This document shows positions 57,267 through 64,000 of a stretch of DNA of 64,000 nucleotides, in pieces; positions within the stretch are counted from its first letter, which is position 1, and each line of letters starts with the position of its first letter. The translations under genes and the position numbers were made by a program. Location of the stretch: positions 1-64,000 of the forward strand of contig QQUE01000002.1 of assembly GCA_008501765.1 (NCBI GenBank), written 5' to 3'. This DNA comes from Calditrichota bacterium. GTDB taxonomy: Bacteria; Zhuqueibacterota; Zhuqueibacteria; Zhuqueibacterales; Geothermadaptataceae. The notes under the pieces are model-generated. The model ran no database searches and had not been told where the DNA came from. It saw nothing but the letters and a program-made list of their open reading frames with translations.

Positions 57267-57534
57267 CAAAATAAATAAGGAAGAAAAAGATATTTTAGAA
57301 TCTTTTGAAAAGGGTGAATGGATTTCGTCACCAAACTTCGATGAACGAAAAAAACAATTAAAAAATTTGGCCGGTGAAACCATTCGAAAACATAAAAGAA
57401 TAAATATCTGAATTTCTCAGCGCGATCTTAATGAATTAAAACGTATTGCCATGCAGGAAGGTTTACCGTATCAGACGCTTATCTCAAGCATATTACATAA
57501 ATACGTCAATGGTGGCCCATTAATTTCAAAATAA
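57259..57534 (+). pseudogene. CopG-type antitoxin interrupted by an in-frame TGA
   Basis: The frame MNNKINKEEKDILESFEKGE... to ...TIRKHKRINI stops at a TGA (57409-57411, codon 51) and then continues in the same frame as ISQRDLNELKRIAMQEGLPY, then QTLISSILHKYVNGG, to a TAA at 57532. Both halves match one COG5304/CopG-type antitoxin, in which the position of the stop normally codes Arg (RINIRI), so a single CGA or AGA to TGA change explains it. The stop removes the whole ribbon-helix-helix. The upstream toxin gene overlaps the start. Confidence 0.75.
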
Positions 57535-57590
57535 AAATGCTTTAATAAATTTTTGTACCTGCAAGACCGTGGTATCAAACAAATTTCTTA

Positions 57591-59228
57591 TCAATAAACC
57601 CTCTCCACATCCGTATTCTGATAATAAAATCCCAAAATCTCTACCATCGTTTTTCCTGTTTGCGCCAAACGCGCAGCGCCGGCCTGACACATGCCAACGC
57701 CGTGGCCCCAGCCCGCACCACGGAAATTAAAGCGCACGGGTGTGCCGGCTTCGTCGAGCTCGGGCGTCACAACAAAACAGGAGCTGTAGAGCGTCGAATC
57801 GCTCATGGCCCGACGGATTGTTAAATCTTTTTCAATTGTAAATGACCCGGCGCTGCCGATAATTTGCAGGCGTTTGATGCGGCCGGAGACACCGCGCTCC
57901 AGGGGAAGAATCGTGCGCAAAACGCCCATTTTTTTGCCGGTGGCCTTGGTAATACTGCGCTCCAGCTCATAGCGTGTAAAACTCGCCTGCCAGCGGAAAT
58001 ATTTTTGTGTGTAGAGCAGCGGTTGCGGCGTATCGGCGCCCAGCGTATTGCAAAAAACCGGCGCTTTGTTGTCGATCCATTTTTTGACGGTCGCATGCTC
58101 CTGCAGGCGGCCACGCAAAAGATCGGCAGCACCACGGCCATCAAAGCGGCCGCGCAGGTAGGGCTGTGGCGTGCCCAACCAGACATTTTCGTTGTTTTCC
58201 GTGTGGCCGCCACAGACGGCAGAATACACAGCATCGATAACGCGGCCGCCTGTTTTCAGCACCCGGCCATAAGTCTTTTTCACCGCCTGATCTGTCGATG
58301 GCTGCTCTTTGCTGACGCCGCCATAAACCTGACAGTGCACTGTCGCACAAATATCAAATCCCTCTTTCTGGTGTGCGCCGCGCTCAACTTTCACCAGCAC
58401 TTCGCTGCGCGCTGCAATCGCCTGGGCTTCCAGCGCTGCGGCAGGAAAACCGAAGGGCATTTCTGCCGGCACGACGCCGCGTAGATAGTCTTCGGTGTCA
58501 ACGATATTGACGGCTGAAAGTTGGTTCTTTTCATCAATGCGTAATTCCAGCAAACCACGGAAAACATTGTCCGCTTTGCCCTCGAAATGAAAGCCATTGC
58601 CCACGTCCATATTTAACAGGGCAAATTTTTCAGCGTGGATGCGCGTGCCATTGGGAACCTGGTATTTTTTCGGCGACTCCTTGCTGAAAATTTCGATTTG
58701 CCCGCCCGCAGAAACACTTTCATCTTCAATGATTTCCAAAGGAAAGCTTTTGCCCAGTTCGGCGCGGTATGTGGCGGCTTCGACAGCATTGGGAAAAGTA
58801 CTCCACAGCAGGACATCGTAGCGTTTTTCGTTGCTGCTAAAATTGGGTTTCTTATTTTTTGTGGGTAATATTTCGCTGCGCAGGTTGAGCTTTTTCAGGC
58901 TGCGGCTGTTTTTTTCGGCTTCGGAGCGGGAGACATTTTCAGCGTAGCGCAGGCGGTAAACGATCGTTGCCGGGGTAAAATTAAGCGCCCGTGCCTGCCA
59001 GCGGATGCCCCGCATGCCGCGGCCAATAAAACGGTTATCGGGGCCGTAAATGGCGAAGCGGCCACTGACCATAAACTGGATTATTTTCTGCTTCTGCAAC
59101 AAGCCAACACGAATCTGCGCCTGCCGTCCCATATTTTGCAAGCTTAGACTCGGGGCGCTGCACCCAAAAATAAGGACCAAACAAAGAAGGAGGACGAGTA
59201 CATAGCGCATTTTATTTTTAAAAATCAT
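57591..59228 (-). CDS. SpoIID/LytB-domain lipoprotein
   Basis: Envelope protein of 545 residues. The N-terminus MRYVLVLLLCLVLIFGCSAP carries a lipobox (FGC). Residues about 95-180 (RSEAEKNSRSLKKLNL, then YDVLLWSTFPNAVEAATYRA) resemble a SPOR-like repeat. The SpoIID domain fills about 230-545, with EAQAIAARSEVLVKVERGAH, CQVYGGVSKEQPSTDQAV, AVYSAVCGGHTENNENVW and [19 protein letters not shown]. In spore formers SpoIID cleaves peptidoglycan glycan strands; Gram-negative relatives probably do a similar job in cell division or envelope remodelling. ATG 59228 has AGGAATTTAAG upstream. A 3' fragment of a second copy lies at 56757. Confidence 0.88.
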   Translation of the reverse strand: MIFKNKMRYVLVLLLCLVLIFGCSAPSLSLQNMGRQAQIRVGLLQKQKIIQFMVSGRFAIYGPDNRFIGRGMRGIRWQARALNFTPATIVYRLRYAENVSRSEAEKNSRSLKKLNLRSEILPTKNKKPNFSSNEKRYDVLLWSTFPNAVEAATYRAELGKSFPLEIIEDESVSAGGQIEIFSKESPKKYQVPNGTRIHAEKFALLNMDVGNGFHFEGKADNVFRGLLELRIDEKNQLSAVNIVDTEDYLRGVVPAEMPFGFPAAALEAQAIAARSEVLVKVERGAHQKEGFDICATVHCQVYGGVSKEQPSTDQAVKKTYGRVLKTGGRVIDAVYSAVCGGHTENNENVWLGTPQPYLRGRFDGRGAADLLRGRLQEHATVKKWIDNKAPVFCNTLGADTPQPLLYTQKYFRWQASFTRYELERSITKATGKKMGVLRTILPLERGVSGRIKRLQIIGSAGSFTIEKDLTIRRAMSDSTLYSSCFVVTPELDEAGTPVRFNFRGAGWGHGVGMCQAGAARLAQTGKTMVEILGFYYQNTDVERVY

Positions 59229-59271
59229 ATCTTAAATTCCTAACATCCAAATTTAGTATTCCATATAACAG

Positions 59272-59485
59272 GTTACCCCTTGTGCAAAGTTAACTGAATT
59301 CACAAATTCGTGTCTTTTCAGCTTCAATTGTCACACCGGTTTGCGTCTTTTTGCAATACCGGTGTCCCCCTGGTCGAGCTTCATGTCAGGAGTTCCCGGT
59401 ATTTCACGTTGTGAAAACCGGGATGACTCGTACTCGAACTTAATTATTATTCAGTGCGAGCACTCTATTTTGCACAACAGGTTAA
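59272..59485. repeat. MITE-like element, copy 2 (TTGTGCAAA termini)
   Basis: Ends 59272-59288 and 59468-59485 are inverted (cores TTACCCCTTGTGCAAA and TAACCTGTTGTGCAAA). An internal palindrome around CCCGGTATTTCAC / GTGAAAACCGGG (about 59394-59421) matches that of copy 1 at 47041. An extra ACACCGGT/ACCGGTGT stem lies at about 59332-59365. Non-coding, between recQ and the SpoIID gene. Confidence 0.65.
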
Positions 59486-59519
59486 AGTACATTTTTTTAA
59501 AGCAATAAGAATACAATTT

Positions 59520-61703
59520 TTACCGTGCCTGTTCCTGGGCATCAACCTTCTGCTGCAATAAAAACAATTTAAGCAATTCCCACGAAACCTTCCCGTGCAA
59601 ATCCTTAAAAATCGGGCTCAAACGTGCATCGCCGTGGCGCGCAAAAGCAGCGGCAATATCTTTTTTATGATTATCCAGTTCAGGAAAATCTTTGCTAAAA
59701 TTGTGGTGCCGTAAAATGTGGCCATCATCGACAAATGCCAGCAAATGCTGGATGACTGTTTGAATCTGAACACGATTCTCAGTGGCCAATTGCTCAAGCG
59801 TCAGCTCTTGATTAAATGCTTCGCCAATTTGCATGTGTTTGCGCGGTTTCGTTTTGCGTTTTAGCTTTTTGAGCTGCCGGTGGGCCAATGATTTTTGCTC
59901 GATACCGCGGGCTAAACAATGGCGTTTGATCACATCGCGAAATATTTTGCCGTATTTTTTATTTTTTTCCGCGCCAACGCCGTGAATCATTAAAAAAGCG
60001 TCTTCGGTCTGCGGAAAAGTAGCAGCCATATCCACCAGGGATTTATCGGAAAAAACAACGTATGGTGGCAGGTTGGCCTGTTCAGCCAAATTTTTACGAA
60101 ATTTGCGCAGCTCGTCGAAAAGATCGCGGTCATAATCACCAAAATCGATGGCGCGTTTCGATGAACGGGGGCGTTCGTCATCAGCGATAATTTGTGCGAC
60201 AAATGGCTCTGCACCGCTCAAAATTCCTTGCGCCTGCGCTAAAACTCGCAGGCTTCCCTGCTCCTCATCACGTCGCAAATAGCCACGTCGCACCAGTTGT
60301 TTCGACAGGTGAATCCACTGTTTTTTTGTCAGCTCAGCCCCGATATCGTAAGTTGAAAGCCGGTCATGGCCAAAACGGCGAATTTTTTGGTTCTTCGAAC
60401 CGCGCAGCACGTCCGCAATATGCAGCGCTCCGAAAATCTCGCCAGTTCTTTTCACACAAGAAATAAATTTTTGTGCCTGTACTGTGACATCCTGCACCGC
60501 TTCTTCGCCACCGCCGCGGCAATTGTCGCACATATTGCAATTTTCTTCGCGATATTCCTGGCCAAAATACTGCAAAAGGGGCTGCCGTCTGCACCCGGTG
60601 AATTCGGCATATTTAACAAGCGCCTGCAGTTGTGCCTCAGCAATCTGCTGCTCTTTCTCCGGTTTTTCATTGAAGAAATACCGAATTTTCTGGATATCGC
60701 CATAGCCGAGAAAAAGCAAACATTCCGCTGGCAGACCATCCCGCCCGGCGCGGCCAATTTCCTGATAATAAGACTCGATATTTTTCGGCAGGTCGTAATG
60801 AATGACAAATCGCACATTGGATTTGTTGATTCCCATGCCAAACGCCACCGTTGCCACAATTATTTGCACATCGTCGCGGATAAATTTTTCCTGCGACCGG
60901 GCACGTTCCTCACCGTCCAACCCTGCATGATAGGGCAACGCCGAGTACCCATATTCCTGTAAAACTGCTGCGAGTTCGTCAACTTGATTGCGAGAAAAAC
61001 AATAAATTATGCCCGATTCATCACGGTGATTTTTGAGAAAATCGAGTGTTTGATTCAGGGTGCTACTCTTGTCAATCACTTGCAGCAGCAAATTCTCCCG
61101 ATCAAAACTGGCGACAAATTCCTGACCCTGTGGAAAACCAAGTGATTCTTTAATATCACGCTGCACCCGTGGTGTGGCTGTAGCCGTCAGTGCGATGCAA
61201 GCCGCCTGTGGAAAGCGCTGGCGCACCTCAGCAATCTGGCGGTATTCCGGGCGAAAATCATGGCCCCATTCAGAAATACAATGAGCTTCGTCCACTGTTA
61301 TGCAATCAATCTGAATGCGCTGGAGAAGATTTTGAATTTTAGGCTGCAGCAATGTTTCCGGCGCGACATACAATAATTTGGCTTCACCGCGTTCGATACG
61401 CTGCACATTGAGAGAATATTCCTGCTTCGAAATGCTGCTGTTGAGAACCACGGCTGCAACACCAAGTTCATTGAGTTGGCTCACCTGATCTTTCATCAGT
61501 GAAATAAGCGGCGAAACGACAACAGTCAGCCCTTCAAAAATCAAGGCCGGGATTTGGTAGCAGATCGACTTTCCACCCCCCGTCGGCATGATAACCAGCG
61601 TGTCTTTTTTCTGCAAAACCGACTCGATGATCTCCTGCTGGTATTGGCGAAACGATTGATATCCGAAGACTTCCTTTAAAATTTTTAATGACGTGACGGG
61701 CAT
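59520..61703 (-). CDS. recQ: ATP-dependent DNA helicase RecQ
   Basis: 3'-to-5' DNA helicase of about 727 residues for recombination and fork repair. Motif I is MPTGGGKSICYQ, motif II DEAHCISEWGHDFRPEY, motif VI QEIGRAGRDGLP. The zinc site CRRQPLLQYFGQEYREENCN followed by MCDNC and the RQC region come next, then an HRDC domain (LRKFRKNLAEQANLPPYVVF) and a C-terminal helical tail with HMQIGEAFNQELTLEQLA. A longer start at 61733 is possible; I chose ATG 61703 because CAGGGGAAACT precedes it. Confidence 0.94.
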   Translation of the reverse strand: MPVTSLKILKEVFGYQSFRQYQQEIIESVLQKKDTLVIMPTGGGKSICYQIPALIFEGLTVVVSPLISLMKDQVSQLNELGVAAVVLNSSISKQEYSLNVQRIERGEAKLLYVAPETLLQPKIQNLLQRIQIDCITVDEAHCISEWGHDFRPEYRQIAEVRQRFPQAACIALTATATPRVQRDIKESLGFPQGQEFVASFDRENLLLQVIDKSSTLNQTLDFLKNHRDESGIIYCFSRNQVDELAAVLQEYGYSALPYHAGLDGEERARSQEKFIRDDVQIIVATVAFGMGINKSNVRFVIHYDLPKNIESYYQEIGRAGRDGLPAECLLFLGYGDIQKIRYFFNEKPEKEQQIAEAQLQALVKYAEFTGCRRQPLLQYFGQEYREENCNMCDNCRGGGEEAVQDVTVQAQKFISCVKRTGEIFGALHIADVLRGSKNQKIRRFGHDRLSTYDIGAELTKKQWIHLSKQLVRRGYLRRDEEQGSLRVLAQAQGILSGAEPFVAQIIADDERPRSSKRAIDFGDYDRDLFDELRKFRKNLAEQANLPPYVVFSDKSLVDMAATFPQTEDAFLMIHGVGAEKNKKYGKIFRDVIKRHCLARGIEQKSLAHRQLKKLKRKTKPRKHMQIGEAFNQELTLEQLATENRVQIQTVIQHLLAFVDDGHILRHHNFSKDFPELDNHKKDIAAAFARHGDARLSPIFKDLHGKVSWELLKLFLLQQKVDAQEQAR

Positions 61704-62392
61704 AGTTTCCCCTGTTTTCTGATCTGATTTCATTCTTAAATAATAGAGAAATTGGCTCTATGAAGCAAAGAAAAAGATAGCCCTGTGAAAAAAATCGAGA
61801 GCTTCATTTTTCAAAACAAAGCCTGATTCAAATGGAATTTCAGGTAATTTAGAATCTAACTGAAAACTTGATTTGCCATGCCCGATTGTATTAATCGCAT
61901 GTGCGTCAACTTAAGGATTTTGAATATGTGTAAATCTTTATTTTGAGACTAATCGCAGACATCCCCCTGTATCCCCCTTCGAAGGGGGAATTTATATTCT
62001 CCCTTTGAAGGGAGAAAGATTTATGCTCGTCTAGAGCATAAATCAGAGGGATGTTTGACACAATCTTTGGTTTTTCCACAATTCTAAATCCTTAGATTGA
62101 TGCCCATGCAAATGTTTTACTCGGGGATCCATTACTGCATCGAGGTTTTCGGATAAGCTCCAAATATTTTTTCTCAGGCAGGATTATAGCAGCCAATTAT
62201 CACTTTTAAATTGCAATTAAACAGGAGTTCCTTGATTTCAAAAATTATCGTTCTATTTTATAGAGTCAAAAATTTAGTCGGTTTTATTCTAAAAGTTATA
62301 ATTGATGTGCCTGGCACATTTTTAAAAACTTCAATTAATTCTTGCACATCATTTCAAATTGAGCAGTTTCATTCTCAGATGAGGGAGCTCCC
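61704..62392. other. gene-free stretch between recQ and the M14 peptidase
   Basis: 689 bases. It contains the hairpin cluster 61959-62054; the rest is AT-rich. It must hold the divergent promoters of recQ and the peptidase. A 63-codon frame at 62211-62402 runs into the peptidase start and is not credible. Confidence 0.5.
61959..62054. repeat. clustered palindromes within outer inverted arms
   Basis: Outer arms ACATCCCCCTG (61959-61969) and CAGAGGGATGT (62044-62054) match at 10 of 11. Between them lie an 18-base perfect palindrome TCCCCCTTCGAAGGGGGA (61972-61989), TTCTCCCTT/AAGGGAGAA (61997-62016) and GATTTATGCTC/GAGCATAAATC (62018-62044). Non-coding. Confidence 0.7.
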
Positions 62393-64000
62393 ATGTCCAT
62401 AAGAACTGGTTTATTTTACTGCACGATTCTTTTATTCACAATTTTGACCCTGCCATGCCTGCAAAACGAAACCGTGCTGGCGACCGAAAAACCATTTTAT
62501 ATCACCGAAAGTTTTGATAAATCCATTCCAACACCGAAAGATGTTCTCGGTTTTGAGCTGGGCAGCCAGGCGTCGCGCTACCACGAAGCGATTCGCTATT
62601 TTAAAATTTTAGCTAAAAAATCACCGTTGGTGCAATTGCACGAAAATGGAGAAACCCACGAAGGACGTAAACTTTACTACCTGCTCATCAGCTCATCCGA
62701 AAACATGGAGCGCCTCGAATCTATAAAAGGGGACGTAGGCAAATTGGCCGATCCGCGGGTAACCAACGCAGGGCAAGCAGCCGAAATCATCAAAAATAGC
62801 CCCGCTATTGCGTGGATGTTTTACAGTATTCATGGGGACGAACTTTCCGGCACCGATGCATCCATTGCACTGGCCTACCGGCTCGCCGCGGGCACCGACA
62901 CGCTGGCAACGATGCTGCGCAACGAGCTTGTCACCGGGATTTACCCGATGGAAAATCCGGATGGCCGTGAGCGCTATCTGGCACAAATGGAACAATGGGG
63001 CGGCAAAGTTCCCAGCTTCGACCGCCAGAGCATGCAGCACACCGGCATCTGGCCGTGGGGGCGCACGAATCACTATTTCTTCGATTTAAATCGTGATTGG
63101 TTTATTCTGTCGCAGCCGGAAAGCCGTTCACGCGTGCAGCTCGTCGTCGACTGGAATCCGCAACTGGTGGTTGATGCCCACGAAATGGGCTCCAACAGCA
63201 CTTATTTATTCAATCCACCGCGGGAACCGGTGAATCACCATGTGGATGAAAAAATTCGCCAATGGTGGAAAAAATTCTCGCAGGATCAAGCCGCCGCGTT
63301 TGATGAGCACGGGTGGAGCTATTACACCGGCGAATGGTACGAAGACTGGTATCCCGGCTATGGCAGTTCGTACCCCTGTTACCGCGGCACGGTCGCGATT
63401 TTGTACGAACAGGCATCCACCGACGGCTCCGCAGTGAAAAAAACCAACGGTGTTCTCTCCACTTTTCACGATGCTGTTTTTCACCAGTTTGCCAGCTCGT
63501 TCGCCAACCTGAACACGGCTGCCAATAACCGGCAAAAACTGTTGCAAGATTTTTATGACCTGCGTAAAAAAGCAGTTTACAGGAAAAACAAGGACGGTGT
63601 CAAAGCCTATATTCTCTCTGCGGCTGAGAATCCGAGTCGGACAAACCGGTTGGTGGAAAAACTTTTAGAACAGAAAATTGAGATCAAACAAGCTGAAGCA
63701 TCTTTTACTTTGAGCACAGTAAAGTCATACACAGAAAACAAGAATGCGAGCCATTCATTTGCCAAGGGCACCTTTGTCATTCCGGTGAATCAGCCATTAC
63801 GCCCGTTGATTAATGCCATTCTCGAAGCAGATCCACGCATGACGACGGCTGTTCTAAAAATGGAGCGTGAGTCGCTTGAAAAAGGCCGCGGTACAAAAAT
63901 GTATGAAGTTGGTGCCTGGTCCATGCCGTTGGCCTACGATGTCGAAGCATGTGCGGTAAAATCAATGCCGTCCGTCAAATTAAAAAATGTCGAAAGTCTA
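62393..64000 (+). CDS. secreted M14-family zinc carboxypeptidase, partial (continues past the window)
   Basis: 536 codons are open to the last base, so the C-terminus is missing. The signal peptide (MSIRTGLFYCTILLFTILTL, followed by PC) could also be read as a lipoprotein signal, with C22 as the lipid site. The M14 site is complete: H147 and E150 in YSIHGDELSG, H263 in VVDAHEMGSNS, and catalytic E339 in VAILYEQASTDG. YPMENPDGRER and FDLNRDWFILSQPE are family motifs. It is a paralogue of the peptidase at 1198-3765, with the same NRDW, HEMGS and NPDG motifs but a longer N-terminal pro-region. GATGAGGGAGCTCCC precedes the ATG. Confidence 0.9.
   Translation, partial: MSIRTGLFYCTILLFTILTLPCLQNETVLATEKPFYITESFDKSIPTPKDVLGFELGSQASRYHEAIRYFKILAKKSPLVQLHENGETHEGRKLYYLLISSSENMERLESIKGDVGKLADPRVTNAGQAAEIIKNSPAIAWMFYSIHGDELSGTDASIALAYRLAAGTDTLATMLRNELVTGIYPMENPDGRERYLAQMEQWGGKVPSFDRQSMQHTGIWPWGRTNHYFFDLNRDWFILSQPESRSRVQLVVDWNPQLVVDAHEMGSNSTYLFNPPREPVNHHVDEKIRQWWKKFSQDQAAAFDEHGWSYYTGEWYEDWYPGYGSSYPCYRGTVAILYEQASTDGSAVKKTNGVLSTFHDAVFHQFASSFANLNTAANNRQKLLQDFYDLRKKAVYRKNKDGVKAYILSAAENPSRTNRLVEKLLEQKIEIKQAEASFTLSTVKSYTENKNASHSFAKGTFVIPVNQPLRPLINAILEADPRMTTAVLKMERESLEKGRGTKMYEVGAWSMPLAYDVEACAVKSMPSVKLKNVESL

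Noticed and set aside
57409-57411. UGA recoded as a sense codon in this organism
   Set aside because: Other genes in the window end normally at TGA, for example menE and the SpoIID-like gene, and no other gene shows an internal TGA.
62211-62402. 63-codon plus-strand frame before the last gene
   Set aside because: Starts without a ribosome site and ends inside the M14 signal peptide in another frame.

Overview
The window looks like a chromosomal segment of an uncultured or thermophilic Gram-negative bacterium of the FCB superphylum, most like Calditrichota/KSB1-type lineages. The reasons are three secreted proteins ending in FlgD-like 'NPFNPETT'-type sorting domains, a type B ribosomal protein L31, the order rho-rpmE2-prfA-prmC, a menaquinone pathway, and LPS-type glycosyltransferases. 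Base composition is moderate, genes are densely packed in short co-directional runs, and TGA is used as a normal stop. No rRNA, tRNA, CRISPR array, phage or large transposon was seen.

Layout. 0.2-7.8 kb (minus strand): an unknown helical protein, a secreted M14 carboxypeptidase, a fumarylacetoacetase-family enzyme and two glycosyltransferases. 7.9-13.9 kb: a nested inverted-repeat element, a decayed secreted-protein gene, then menA-menE, an SF0329-like protein, a diacylglycerol kinase and a PfkB sugar kinase. 14.2-17.4 kb: two sorting-domain secreted proteins around a membrane-anchored Nudix hydrolase. 17.4-21.6 kb (minus): gamma-glutamyltranspeptidase followed by a tight four-gene run (DUF6265-like, SLOG/LOG-like, methyltransferase, macrodomain). 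21.8-30.5 kb: a VOC protein, a TPR protein, lepA-lepB-hemW-lepB, and an alanine/glycine:cation symporter. 30.2-43.2 kb (minus): RNase R, then reading 5' to 3' an M23 peptidase, a lamin-tail surface protein, rho, rpmE2, prfA, prmC and a phosphohexomutase. 44.1-49.8 kb: upp, a TPR protein, rlmN and two HDOD regulators. 50.1-56.5 kb (plus): moxR, DUF58, DUF3891, a YdeI-type protein, a DoxX-like protein, DUF2141, YitT and a DUF3124-like lipoprotein. 56.6-64 kb: a truncated spoIID copy, a BrnT-like toxin with an antitoxin interrupted by a stop codon, an intact SpoIID/LytB lipoprotein, RecQ, and a second M14 peptidase that runs off the window.

Most genes are housekeeping (translation termination, protein export, RNA decay, quinone and envelope synthesis). 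The unusual content lies between them. At least seven intergenic stretches carry non-coding palindromic elements, several with nested inverted repeats. Two of these, at 47.0 and 59.3 kb, share both termini and an internal palindrome and so look like one MITE-like family. An 82-bp hairpin repeat separates moxR from its DUF58 partner. The 56.6-57.6 kb region combines a duplicated gene end with a decaying toxin-antitoxin pair. No complete new defence or biosynthetic system is evident. The best functional lead is the DUF6265/SLOG/methyltransferase/macrodomain operon close to a Nudix gene.
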